Positions 10,018-24,170 of a stretch of 64,000 nucleotides of DNA are shown one piece after another. The position numbers and the translations under genes were made by a program. Where the stretch lies: the NCBI RefSeq assembly GCF_030378205.1, contig NZ_CP127385.1, forward strand, positions 2,520,001 to 2,584,000, written 5' to 3'. A model generated the notes under the pieces. That model was not told the DNA's origin. It saw nothing but the letters and a program-made list of their open reading frames with translations, and ran no database searches. This stretch comes from Bradyrhizobium sp. NP1. GTDB taxonomy: Bacteria > Pseudomonadota > Alphaproteobacteria > Rhizobiales > Xanthobacteraceae. Position 1 is the stretch's first letter. Every line of letters begins with the position of its first letter.

Positions 10018-10980
10018 CTATTGCGGCTCGATTCCGGCGTCCTTGATGGCCGCCGTCCAGCGCACGATCTCGCTGCGGATGAAGGCACCGAACTCGGCCG
10101 GTGGCAGCGGAGAGACGATGACGCCGACATTGGCGAGCTTCTCCCGGGTTGCCGGCATCGCCAGGAACTTCGCGCATTCCGCGTAGATCTTGTCGACGAT
10201 CGGGGCGGGCGTGTTGGCCGGCGCCAGCAGTCCGTACCAGATCGTCGCCTCGAAGTCCGGCATCGCCTCGGCAAGCGCGGGAAGGTCAGGCAGCAGCTCG
10301 TTGCGCTTCGGCGAGGTGACGCCAATGCCGCGCAGCGTGCCGCCCTGCATCTGCGGGATCGCCACCGAAAAATCGCCGAAAGTCAGGTCGATCACGCCGG
10401 CCATGACGTCGGTCATCGCCTGCGGCACGCCGCGATAGGACGCCGCGACCAGCGACACGCCGCCGCGCGACTGCAGTTGAGCGACCGAGATCTGCGACGC
10501 GCCGGAGCCGAAGCCCGCAGTCAGGTTCGGATGGGATTTGGTGTAGGCGAGAAACTGCGGCAGGTCCTTGGCCGGAAAGCTCGGCTTCACCAGCAGCACC
10601 ATCGCCGTGGTGGTGGTCCGGATGATCGGCGCGAAATCCTTCACCGGGTCGTAGGGCAGGTTCTTCAGGCTCGCCACGTTGCTGGCATGGGTGGTGTTGG
10701 TGCCCATCACGAGCGTATAGCCGTCCGGCGCGCTGCGGGCGACCTCCAGCGCGCCGATGCTGCCGAGCGCGCCGGCGCGGTTTTCGATCAGCACGGTCTG
10801 GCCGAACGCATCCTGCAGATGCTGTCCGATCAGGCGCGCAACATTGTCAGGACCCGCGCCGGCCGGAAACGGCACGATGATCCGGATCTGCCGCTGCGGG
10901 TAGTCGTCGGCGGCGCGGGCGTTCGGCGTCGCGAGCGCAAGCGCGCACAGGCCGGCAAGCAGGCGCAGGGGCAGGGTCAT
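10018..10980 (-). CDS. Tripartite tricarboxylate transporter substrate-binding protein (TctC/Bug family)
   Basis: Periplasmic receptor of 320 residues with a Sec signal peptide (LPLRLLAGLCALALATPNARA) and family motifs RIIVPFPAGAGPDNVARL and VVGTNTTHASN-like loop (here VMGTNTTHASN). Bug proteins bind carboxylates or related small ligands. No TctA/TctB membrane genes are present, which is common for Bug receptors. ATG 10980 has GGGAG upstream; the longer reading adds charged residues before the signal and would cross the operator arm. First gene of the minus-strand operon, facing the decarboxylase gene. Confidence 0.9.
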   Translation of the reverse strand: MTLPLRLLAGLCALALATPNARAADDYPQRQIRIIVPFPAGAGPDNVARLIGQHLQDAFGQTVLIENRAGALGSIGALEVARSAPDGYTLVMGTNTTHASNVASLKNLPYDPVKDFAPIIRTTTTAMVLLVKPSFPAKDLPQFLAYTKSHPNLTAGFGSGASQISVAQLQSRGGVSLVAASYRGVPQAMTDVMAGVIDLTFGDFSVAIPQMQGGTLRGIGVTSPKRNELLPDLPALAEAMPDFEATIWYGLLAPANTPAPIVDKIYAECAKFLAMPATREKLANVGVIVSPLPPAEFGAFIRSEIVRWTAAIKDAGIEPQ

Positions 10981-11003
10981 CGGACGTCTCCCGCATTTTT
11001 GTA

Positions 11004-11084
11004 ATTTATACGGACAAAGTTTGAGGAAGCGCAAGCCGAGAGACTGCTCCTGGATTGAATAGTGACAAATTTGTCCGTATAAAT
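11004..11084. promoter_or_regulatory. Perfect 15-bp inverted repeat in divergent promoter region (candidate GntR operator)
   Basis: ATTTATACGGACAAA at 11004-11018 is exactly repeated in inverse orientation at 11070-11084 (TTTGTCCGTATAAAT). The arms are centred 66 bp apart, near six helical turns. The right arm also overlaps a small palindrome GACAAATTTGTC (11064-11075). The site lies between the divergent TctC and decarboxylase genes, so a dimer bound at each arm could control both directions. The GntR gene at 7389 is the obvious candidate ligand. Confidence 0.65.
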
Positions 11085-11120
11085 CGAGGACTGAACTCCC
11101 CCGGAGGAAGCGAGGCCGTC

Positions 11121-11513
11121 ATGGTCGACGTCACGGATTTGCATGCGCGCGGTCTTCGGCGCCGCAAAAAGATGTTCGGCGCCGCCGATGTCGAGAAGCG
11201 GATGGCGGCCGCGGGCGAATTCGGCGCGCCGCTGCAGAATATCATCAATGCCTATGTTTATGGCGACGTCTGGGAACGGCAGGGCCTTTCCGACGCCATG
11301 CGCAGCCTCGTGATGCTCGCGATCACGGCCGCGAGCGGCCGGACCACCGAGTTCCGGGTCCATGCCAGAGGCGCGCTTGCCAACGGCTGTACGCGGGAGC
11401 AGGTGCAGGACGTGCTGTTGCTGGTCGCGATGTATTGCGGCATTCCCGCCGCCATCGAGACCAACAGCATTGCGGCGGAGTTTTTCGGCAAGGACGCGGC
11501 CGCGAAAGCGTGA
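11121..11513 (+). CDS. Carboxymuconolactone decarboxylase/AhpD-like protein
   Basis: A 130-residue all-helical protein of the CMD family (FGAPLQNIINAYVYGDVW, then GCTREQVQDVLLLVAMYCG). Family members are PcaC-type lactone decarboxylases or gamma-carboxymuconolactone-like enzymes. The AhpD CxxC redox motif is absent, so a peroxidase-reductase role is unlikely. ATG 11121 is preceded by GGAGGAAGCGAGG; an upstream in-frame ATG (11055) lies inside the regulatory palindrome region. First gene of the plus-strand arm, followed after 15 nt by the amidohydrolase. The family suggests breakdown of a cyclic or carboxylated intermediate. Confidence 0.85.
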   Translation: MVDVTDLHARGLRRRKKMFGAADVEKRMAAAGEFGAPLQNIINAYVYGDVWERQGLSDAMRSLVMLAITAASGRTTEFRVHARGALANGCTREQVQDVLLLVAMYCGIPAAIETNSIAAEFFGKDAAAKA

Positions 11514-11528
11514 GGGGCAGCGACGACG

Positions 11529-12419
11529 ATGAAGCCCGTTCCGACCATTGATGCCCATCACCACATCTGGCGGCTTGGCGACCTGCCCTGGCTTTCGGGC
11601 CCGCAGGTGCCGCGCATCTTCGGCCCCTATGCGCCGATCTGCCGCGACTATCCGATTGAGGAATACCGCGACGACATCAAGAGTTGCGACGTCGTCAAGT
11701 CGGTCTATGTCCAGACCAACTGGCCTGCGGGCAAGAGCTATGACGAGGCACTCTGGGTACAGTCGGTGATCGATGCGACCGGATGGCCGCACGCCAATGT
11801 TGCGCATGCGGATCTTGCGGACGAGGACGCGCCGGCGCTGATCGCGCGGCTGGCAAAACTGCCGGCGACGCGCGGCATCCGCCAGCAGCTGCACTGGCAC
11901 GAGAAGGCGCAATATCGCTTCGCCCCGCGACCTGACGTGATGAACGACGCCGCCTGGCGGCGCGGCCTGGCCGCGCTTGCTGACCACGGACTGTTGTTCG
12001 AAATCCAGGTCTTCACCAGTCAGATGGCCGACGGCGCAAGGCTCGCGCGTGCGTACCCGGACATCGTTTTCGTGCTCGAACATGCCGGGATGCTCGAGGA
12101 TACCTCGGCCAGCGGCGTCAGGCTGTGGCGCGAGGGGATGCGGGCGCTTGCGGATTGTCCGAACGTCAACGTCAAGCTTTCCGGCCTCGGCACCTTCGTG
12201 CATGAATGCCGCGCGGAGCTGATGAAGTTCGTCATCGGAGAGACGGTCGCCATTTTCGGCGCCGATCGCTGCTGCTATGGCAGCAATTTCCCGATCGAAA
12301 AGCTGTGGACCGACTACAAGACGCTATACCGGACCTTTCGCAGCACCATCGCGACGTTCAGCGATCGCGAGCAGGCCGCAATCCTCCACGATACCGCGGC
12401 CCGGCTATACCGCATTTAG
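11529..12419 (+). CDS. Amidohydrolase-family (COG3618) metal-dependent hydrolase/lactonase
   Basis: TIM-barrel hydrolase of 296 residues. It opens IDAHHHIWRLGDLPWL, has ANVAHADLADEDAPAL and RGIRQQLHWHE in the middle, and a late CCYGSNFPIEKLW segment, matching Amidohydro_2 proteins such as L-fuconolactonase and 2-pyrone-4,6-dicarboxylate lactonase. The HxH metal motif and the SNFP aspartate-replacement motif are visible. It is probably a lactonase or hydrolase in the same pathway as the upstream CMD-like protein. Substrate not assignable. Confidence 0.85.
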   Translation: MKPVPTIDAHHHIWRLGDLPWLSGPQVPRIFGPYAPICRDYPIEEYRDDIKSCDVVKSVYVQTNWPAGKSYDEALWVQSVIDATGWPHANVAHADLADEDAPALIARLAKLPATRGIRQQLHWHEKAQYRFAPRPDVMNDAAWRRGLAALADHGLLFEIQVFTSQMADGARLARAYPDIVFVLEHAGMLEDTSASGVRLWREGMRALADCPNVNVKLSGLGTFVHECRAELMKFVIGETVAIFGADRCCYGSNFPIEKLWTDYKTLYRTFRSTIATFSDREQAAILHDTAARLYRI

Positions 12420-12497
12420 CCTTGCCATCACCGCCGCAATCGGCTGAAGCTCTCGCAAAATCCTTTGCGAACAAGCCCAGCCGAGGGAGCAGCGGCC

Positions 12498-13841
12498 GTG
12501 ACCCATATCCTCCATCGCGTCGCCAATGCCGTGATGCCGGTTGCCGTCGGCGGCAAGGGCATCGAGCTGTTCGACCAGAACGGCAAGAGCTATATCGACG
12601 CCTCGGGCGGTGCTGCGGTTTCCTGCCTTGGCCACGGCCACCCCGATGTGATCGCGGCGCTGCACAAGCAGCTTGACGCGCTGGCCTACGCGCATACCGG
12701 CTTCTTCACCAGCGAGGTCGCCGAGAAGCTCGCCGACCGCCTGGTCGAGGATGCTCCGCAGGGAATCGACCACGTCTATTTCGTGAGCGGCGGGTCGGAG
12801 GCGGTCGAGGCGGCCATCAAGATGGCGCGGCAATATTTCGTCGAGAAGGGCGAAAGCCAGCGCCGCCACATCATCGCGCGCCGTCAGAGCTATCACGGCA
12901 ACACGTTGGGGGCGCTCGCGACCGGCGGCAATGCCTGGCGTCGTGCCCAGTTCCAGCCGCTGCTGTTCGAGACCCACCATATCGAGCCCTGCTACGCCTA
13001 TCGGTTGCGCGAGGCCGGCGAGAGCGAGGCGGATTACGCCGCGCGTGCGGCGCAGGCGCTGGAGGACAAGATCCTCGAACTCGGAGGCGACCAGGTCATC
13101 GCCTTCGTCGCCGAGACCGTGGTCGGCGCCACGCTCGGCGCGGTGCCGCCGGCGGGGGACTATCTCAAGCGCATCCGCGCGATCTGCGACCGCTACGGCG
13201 TGCTCTTGATCCTCGACGAGGTGATGTGCGGCATGGGCCGTACCGGCACGCTGCATGCCTGCGAGCAGGACGGCGTGGCGCCCGACCTCATGACCATCGC
13301 CAAGGGACTCGGCGGCGGCTATCAGCCGGTCGGCGCGGTGCTGCTCTCAGGCGCGATCTTCGAGGCCTTCTCGAAGGGCTCGGGCTTCTTCCAACATGGT
13401 CATACCTATACCGGCCATCCGATGGCGGCGGCCGCGGGCCTTGCGGTGCAGGAAGTCATCCGGCGCGACAATTTGCTGCAGAACGTGGTGGCGATGGGCG
13501 GCCATCTGCAGCGGCGGCTGGAGGAGCGCTTCGCCAATCACCATCATGTCGGCGACATCAGGGGGCGCGGGCTGTTCCGCGGCATTGAGCTCGTGGCCGA
13601 TCGCGACACCAGGCGGCTATTCGCGTCGCAGGCGAAGCTCCACGCGCAGATCAAGCGCGAAGCGATGGCGCGCGGGCTGATGGTCTATCCGATGGGCGGC
13701 AACATCGACGGTGTCAACGGCGACATCGTGTTGCTGGCGCCGCCCTTCATCGTGAATGCGGCGCAGGTCGATACTATCGTGGAGCGACTGGGTGATGCGG
13801 TCGATGCGGCGATCGCCTTGGTGAGGCAGCCCGCGGCATAG
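12498..13841 (+). CDS. Class III pyridoxal-phosphate aminotransferase
   Basis: A 447-residue omega-type aminotransferase. Features include SGGSEAVEAAIKMARQYF (PLP phosphate site), DEVMCGMGRTG (Asp to the PLP pyridine N) and TIAKGLGGGYQPVGAVLL (Schiff-base Lys). GTG 12498 is taken as start because GAGGGAG lies about 12 nt upstream and family similarity begins directly after it. The neighbourhood implies transfer of an amino group in catabolism of an amino compound taken up by the TctC-type receptor. It is convergent with the HWE kinase (19-nt gap). Confidence 0.9.
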   Translation: MTHILHRVANAVMPVAVGGKGIELFDQNGKSYIDASGGAAVSCLGHGHPDVIAALHKQLDALAYAHTGFFTSEVAEKLADRLVEDAPQGIDHVYFVSGGSEAVEAAIKMARQYFVEKGESQRRHIIARRQSYHGNTLGALATGGNAWRRAQFQPLLFETHHIEPCYAYRLREAGESEADYAARAAQALEDKILELGGDQVIAFVAETVVGATLGAVPPAGDYLKRIRAICDRYGVLLILDEVMCGMGRTGTLHACEQDGVAPDLMTIAKGLGGGYQPVGAVLLSGAIFEAFSKGSGFFQHGHTYTGHPMAAAAGLAVQEVIRRDNLLQNVVAMGGHLQRRLEERFANHHHVGDIRGRGLFRGIELVADRDTRRLFASQAKLHAQIKREAMARGLMVYPMGGNIDGVNGDIVLLAPPFIVNAAQVDTIVERLGDAVDAAIALVRQPAA

Positions 13842-13860
13842 TCGATCGTGCCGGAGACGC

Positions 13861-15342
13861 TCAGGATACCCGCTGCAGGCGGCTCGCCGAGGCATCGGCG
13901 GCCTGCGACGGCGTCAGCGCCTGCCGCGCCAGCGGCACCGTGAGCCGGCAGACCAGGCCCTCGGGGCGCCAATCGAACGCGGTCTGTCCGCCGAGCTGGG
14001 TTTCCACGCTTGCGATCAGGCTGCGCGTGCCAAATCCGCGCGTCGTCGGCGGCAGCACCACTGGTCCGCCGGATTCCTCCCAGGTCACCGCCAGCACGTT
14101 GTCGTCGACCTGCCATTTGATCGCGAGCTGGCCCGACAGCGCCGAGAGCGCGCCATATTTCGCGGAATTGGTGACGAGCTCGTGCAGGGCGAGCGCGAGC
14201 GTCTGGGCAGTCGCCGGCTGCAGCTGCACCTCCATGCCGGAAAGCTTGATCTGGCCGGCGCGCGAATAGGGTGCGAGCTCTTCATCGACCAGCCGGCTGA
14301 TCTCGGCGCCCTGCCAGCTCGACAGCGACAGGATGGTGTGCACGCGCGCCAGCGCGCTGATGCGGCCTTCAACCGCATCGACGTAGGTCTTGACGTTGTC
14401 GGCGCGGGTGAGACGGACGATCGACTGGGCCAGCGCCAGCGCGTTCTTGGCGCGATGGTCGACTTCCCGTGTCAGCAGGCTCTGGCGTTCTTCAGCGCGC
14501 TTGCGTTCGGTGATGTCGATGGTGACGCCGCTGATGCGGACGACCCGGCTTTGCCTGTCCACGGTCGCAGCCGCGGTGCCGACGCACCAGCGCACCTCGC
14601 CGTCAGGCCTGCAGATGCGGAATTCCGCCTCGTAGGACCGCGCCCCCTTGGTGAATTCGACGACCACCTTGCGCAGCGCTTCGACGTCATCGGGGTGCAG
14701 CAGCGCCTGGATGTTCACCGAGGTGACCTCGAACTTTTCCGGGTCGACACCAAAAATCCGGTATTGCCCGTCGTCCCACATCCAGTCGCCGTTGATCCAG
14801 TCCCAGTCCCAGGACCCCATTTTGCCGGCGGCAATCGCCATGCTGCGGCGCTGCTCGCTCTCGACGAGCTGCGCGGTCGAACGCTCGAGCTCGGCCGTGC
14901 GCGCGCGAACGCGATCCTCGAGCTCGGTGTTGAGGCGCTCGAGCTGACGGGTCTTGCGGTAGAGTTCGGCAAACACCTTGATCTTGGCCCGCAGCACCTC
15001 GGGCACGACCGGAACCGGCACATAATCGACGGCGCCCATTTCGTAGCCGCGCAGCCGATCGATATCGCTGACCTGAATCGCCGAGATGAAGATCATCGCG
15101 GTTTTCTGAAAGCGCGGATGTTCGCGGATCATGGCCGCGAGCTCGAAGCCATCGAGCTCCGGCATGCAGACGTCGACCAGGATGATCGCGATCTCGTTCT
15201 TCAGCAGGATTTCCAGCGCCTCGCGGCCAGACGCGGCGACCACGAGGTTCTCGCCGAGCTCCTTGAGGATCACCTCATAGGCGAGCAGCTTCGCGGGCTG
15301 ATCGTCGACCAGAAGGATATTTACCTTTTCATGCTCCATCAT
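13861..15342 (-). CDS. Response regulator-PAS-HWE histidine kinase
   Basis: Cytosolic 493-residue kinase. REC domain about 7-120 (phospho-acceptor D57 in ILVDVCMPELDG), short coiled coil 122-168, PAS/PAC about 170-285 and an HWE kinase core (H296 in VDHRAKNALALAQ, N-box HELVTNSAKYGALS, WEE signature in VTWEESGGPV). The usual REC lysine is replaced in the stretch DYVPVPVVP. HWE kinases commonly feed the PhyR general-stress pathway in alphaproteobacteria. The gene begins 11 nt after the giant kinase stop, so the two are cotranscribed. ATG 15339 is an equally possible start; no clear RBS is seen. Confidence 0.9.
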   Translation of the reverse strand: MMEHEKVNILLVDDQPAKLLAYEVILKELGENLVVAASGREALEILLKNEIAIILVDVCMPELDGFELAAMIREHPRFQKTAMIFISAIQVSDIDRLRGYEMGAVDYVPVPVVPEVLRAKIKVFAELYRKTRQLERLNTELEDRVRARTAELERSTAQLVESEQRRSMAIAAGKMGSWDWDWINGDWMWDDGQYRIFGVDPEKFEVTSVNIQALLHPDDVEALRKVVVEFTKGARSYEAEFRICRPDGEVRWCVGTAAATVDRQSRVVRISGVTIDITERKRAEERQSLLTREVDHRAKNALALAQSIVRLTRADNVKTYVDAVEGRISALARVHTILSLSSWQGAEISRLVDEELAPYSRAGQIKLSGMEVQLQPATAQTLALALHELVTNSAKYGALSALSGQLAIKWQVDDNVLAVTWEESGGPVVLPPTTRGFGTRSLIASVETQLGGQTAFDWRPEGLVCRLTVPLARQALTPSQAADASASRLQRVS

Positions 15343-15353
15343 GCGGCAACCGG

Positions 15354-21644
<6,291 letters not shown>

Positions 21645-21774
21645 ATATTCCCCCAGTAATGCGCGCCTGAGTCGGCGCAGCAGGTGACGCATTTGAAGCG
21701 CCGCAGAATCTCAAAGCAAGCAAACAACGCAATGCTCGAAAAATGGAACCCGCTCGATTCGGTACAGGCGCAAC

Positions 21775-21799
21775 AACGCCGCCGCGGCGCGCGGGTTCC
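21775..21799 (-). promoter_or_regulatory. EcfG-type general stress promoter for the poly-HAMP kinase operon
   Basis: On the minus strand GGAAC (21799-21795) is followed after exactly 16 nt by CGTT (21778-21775), the alphaproteobacterial sigma-EcfG consensus. It lies 131 bp upstream of the kinase ATG. Its GGAACCCGC is also part of an 11-bp inverted repeat with 21743-21753, so part of the match could be symmetry-driven. Confidence 0.55.
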
Positions 21800-21847
21800 A
21801 TTGCGCGCGTCGTTTTGGCCTACCGCGGGCGCGTTTTCCGGAGAATT

Positions 21848-21872
21848 GGAACCCGCCATTTTCCGAGACGTT
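21848..21872 (+). promoter_or_regulatory. EcfG-type general stress promoter for the CsbD operon
   Basis: GGAAC (21848-21852), a 16-nt spacer and CGTT (21869-21872) match the sigma-EcfG consensus exactly. The start codon follows 28 nt downstream with AAGGAG between. Control of a CsbD gene by the general stress sigma factor agrees with what is known of CsbD in other bacteria. Confidence 0.7.
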
Positions 21873-21899
21873 AACGATTAGCCGTTGAAGGAGACTGCC

Positions 21900-22190
21900 A
21901 TGAAGTCTGCGATCGTCTGTGCCATCGCGGTGTTCGCGAGCGGCCTTACCTGGGCGCAGTCGGGCGTCCCCAGCGGACGTGGTTCAACCACCGGCGATCC
22001 GGCGGCGAGCTCCGCCACACCCGGCTCGTCGCCAACCACGGGCAGCGCAATGAAGCCGAATCGCAGCGGCAGCGGCACATCCACCTCCGGCGGCAGTGAC
22101 GCCACTGGCGATCAGGGGCGCGACAAGATGCCGGAGTCGAACCGGGCCGTGAAGCCGCTCCATGAGGAGGGCAAGCCGGATAAGATGTGA
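21900..22190 (+). CDS. Small secreted Ser/Gly/Thr-rich protein of unknown function
   Basis: A 96-residue protein with a Sec signal peptide (MKSAIVCAIAVFASGLTWAQ) and a low-complexity, probably disordered mature part rich in Ser, Gly, Thr and Pro, ending in a charged LHEEGKPDKM tail. ATG 21900 has AAGGAG 7 nt upstream. It overlaps the CsbD start by one base (TGATG), so the two are translationally coupled and share an EcfG-type promoter. I do not recognise a domain; a periplasmic stress role is inferred only from context. Confidence 0.8.
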   Translation: MKSAIVCAIAVFASGLTWAQSGVPSGRGSTTGDPAASSATPGSSPTTGSAMKPNRSGSGTSTSGGSDATGDQGRDKMPESNRAVKPLHEEGKPDKM

Positions 22191-22354
22191 TGAGCAAGTT
22201 CCGCGAAAAGGCCCAGGGCCGAACCAAGCAGGTCGTTGGCGAGATGATCGGCGATCGCGAGCTCGTCGACGAGGGCAGGGAGCAGGAGCGCAAGGCCGAG
22301 AAGGAAGCGCAGCGCGACCACCAGGATGCCGACCAAGCGCCCGACCGGCACTGA
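22190..22354 (+). CDS. CsbD-family stress protein
   Basis: A 54-residue, very charged helical protein beginning MSKFREKAQGRTKQVVGEMI, with GDRELVDEGREQERKAEKEA after it. This is the CsbD pattern (K.KGRVKEVVGKVTGD.EL..EG). CsbD proteins are abundant general-stress proteins of unclear biochemical role. The start overlaps the stop of the secreted peptide gene. Confidence 0.85.
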   Translation: MSKFREKAQGRTKQVVGEMIGDRELVDEGREQERKAEKEAQRDHQDADQAPDRH

Positions 22355-22486
22355 ACGTCTTCGTCCAACGTCCTCGTCGCCAGCATGCCCCGGGGTGCCG
22401 TGGACCTGATTTGCCTGTGCCGATTTCCTGTGGGGCTTTAATCCGGCCGCCTCGCGCGCCATATGACCAGTGGGTGGAGGAGAGAC

Positions 22487-22633
22487 ATGGGAGGTCGCGT
22501 CATGCGCCCGAAATCCGTCTTGATCGCGCTCATTGTCGCCTTCGGCATTGCGGTAGCGTTTGCGACGGCGACCACGATCAGGCAGGTCCATACCGCCAAT
22601 TCGTTGACGACGCACCAGACCACGCGGACCTGA
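22487..22633 (+). CDS. Small single-span membrane protein, unknown function
   Basis: A 48-residue ORF from ATG 22487 with a strong RBS (GGTGGAGGAGAG). It has a short positively charged N-terminus, one hydrophobic segment (SVLIALIVAFGIAVAFATA) and a polar Thr/His-rich tail. It may be a membrane microprotein or a cleaved secreted peptide. No family is recognised. The hairpin at 22718-22739 follows it. Confidence 0.6.
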   Translation: MGGRVMRPKSVLIALIVAFGIAVAFATATTIRQVHTANSLTTHQTTRT

Positions 22634-22717
22634 ACCGAACGCCAGGATGCGAGCGCGGCTCGCCGCTTCCGCCGCCGATCGTGCCCGATCACATTCCGGA
22701 AATGGCGAAGTGATGTC

Positions 22718-22739
22718 CCCCTGCATTTCGGTGCAGGGG
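22718..22739 (+). terminator. Perfect 8-bp GC-rich hairpin, possible terminator
   Basis: CCCCTGCA (22718-22725), six-base loop TTTCGG, TGCAGGGG (22732-22739). It lies 85 nt after the small membrane protein stop and 49 nt before the sugar dehydrogenase start. No U-run follows, so it may be a rho-type or processing structure rather than an intrinsic terminator. Confidence 0.35.
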
Positions 22740-22788
22740 ACGTTGTCCTATGGTCGGGCGTCAACTCGGGGCCGCCAGGGAAGGTTCA

Positions 22789-24105
22789 ATGAAATATGCG
22801 GTTTTGACAGCCCTGCTGATCACCTGGCAGGGCGCGGCGCTCGCCGATCACCTGCAGGGCAGCGAAGCCTTCGGCGACTGGCGAGGCGACAAGCCCGGCA
22901 CCATCAGACTGATCAGGCCGGCCGACTTGCCGAAGCCTGGCGCGACACCGTCGTCGGCCAATGTCTCGCGGGTGGTGGCGCGTCCCCAGGGCGCCACGCC
23001 GCAGGTGCCGCCGGGATTCAAGGCCGACCTGTTCGCTGAAGGCCTGAGCGGGCCGCGCATCATCCGCGTCGCGCCCAACGGCGACATCTTCGTGGCGGAG
23101 ACCCGCGCAGGGCGCATTCGCGTGCTCCGTCAGGCGGAGGGCTCGGCAAGGCTCGTCGCCAATGAGAAGTTTGCCGGTGGCCTTCATGCGCCGTTCGGCA
23201 TCGCTTTCTTTCCCAGTGGCGATAATCCGCAATGGGTCTACGTCGCCAACACCGACAGCGTCGTGCGGTTCGCCTATCATTCCGGCGATCTGAAAGCATC
23301 GGGGCCTCCGCAGACGGTTGTCGGCAACCTGCCGCACGGCTACGGCCACTCCACCCGCGACATCGCCTTCACCGCCGACGGCAAGCGAATGCTGGTTTCG
23401 GTCGGCTCGGCCGGCAATGACGGCGAGGGCCTCGGCAGCCCGCCCGGCGGGCTTGCCGCCTGGAGCGCGCGGCATGCGGTCGGCGCTGCCTGGGGCAATG
23501 AGACTGATCGCGCGGCGGTGCTGTCCTTCGATCCCGGCGGCAAGGACAAGCGGCTGTTCGCGACCGGCATCCGCAACTGCGTCGGCCTTGCGGTGCAGCA
23601 GGCCAATGGCGCGGTGTGGTGCTCCACCAACGAGCGCGACGGCCTCGGCGACAATCTGGTGCCGGACTACGTCACCCGCGTCCGGGAGAGCGGGTTCTAT
23701 GGCTGGCCCTGGTTCTACATCGGCGCCAATGAGGACCCGCGCCATGCCGGCGCGCGCCGCGACCTCAAGGACAAGGTCGCGGTGCCCGACGTGTTGTTGC
23801 AGGCGCATTCGGCCTCGCTTGGCCTCGCCTTCTACCAGGGCGACAACTTTCCCGCCGATTATCGCGGCGACGCCTTCGCTGCCGAGCATGGCTCCTGGAA
23901 CAGGTCGAAGCGCACGGGCTACAAGGTCGTCCGCATCCGGATGAAGGACGGCGTGCCGACGGGCGAATACGAGGATTTCGTCACCGGCTTCGTCGTCAAC
24001 GACTCCGAGGTCTGGGGCCGTCCGGTCGGCGTTGCGGTGGCGCGCGACGGCGCACTGCTCGTCTCGGAGGACGGCAACGGAACAATTTGGAGGATTTCCC
24101 ACTAA
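22789..24105 (+). CDS. PQQ-dependent sugar dehydrogenase (sorbosone/GdhB-like beta-propeller)
   Basis: Periplasmic protein of 438 residues with a signal peptide (YAVLTALLITWQGAALA). Beta-propeller motifs of the soluble glucose/sorbosone dehydrogenase family are present: FKADLFAEGLSGPRIIRVAPNGDIFVAET, PFGIAFFPSG, GHSTRDIAFTADGKRMLVSVGS, NERDGLGDNLVPDY and AAEHGSWNRS. It would oxidise an aldose or similar sugar using PQQ. ATG 22789 is preferred because it directly precedes the signal peptide and has AAGGTTC upstream; an earlier in-frame ATG lies at 22750. Substrate unknown. Confidence 0.88.
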   Translation: MKYAVLTALLITWQGAALADHLQGSEAFGDWRGDKPGTIRLIRPADLPKPGATPSSANVSRVVARPQGATPQVPPGFKADLFAEGLSGPRIIRVAPNGDIFVAETRAGRIRVLRQAEGSARLVANEKFAGGLHAPFGIAFFPSGDNPQWVYVANTDSVVRFAYHSGDLKASGPPQTVVGNLPHGYGHSTRDIAFTADGKRMLVSVGSAGNDGEGLGSPPGGLAAWSARHAVGAAWGNETDRAAVLSFDPGGKDKRLFATGIRNCVGLAVQQANGAVWCSTNERDGLGDNLVPDYVTRVRESGFYGWPWFYIGANEDPRHAGARRDLKDKVAVPDVLLQAHSASLGLAFYQGDNFPADYRGDAFAAEHGSWNRSKRTGYKVVRIRMKDGVPTGEYEDFVTGFVVNDSEVWGRPVGVAVARDGALLVSEDGNGTIWRISH

Positions 24106-24170
24106 TCACCTTGCGGGGCGATGCGCGGCGGCCTTCACTGTTCGACGCAAATTGCTTGCCGGAGGCATGA

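Noticed and set aside
11121..11513. AhpD-type peroxidase reductase
   Set aside because: The CxxC redox motif is missing, so only the wider CMD family is supported.
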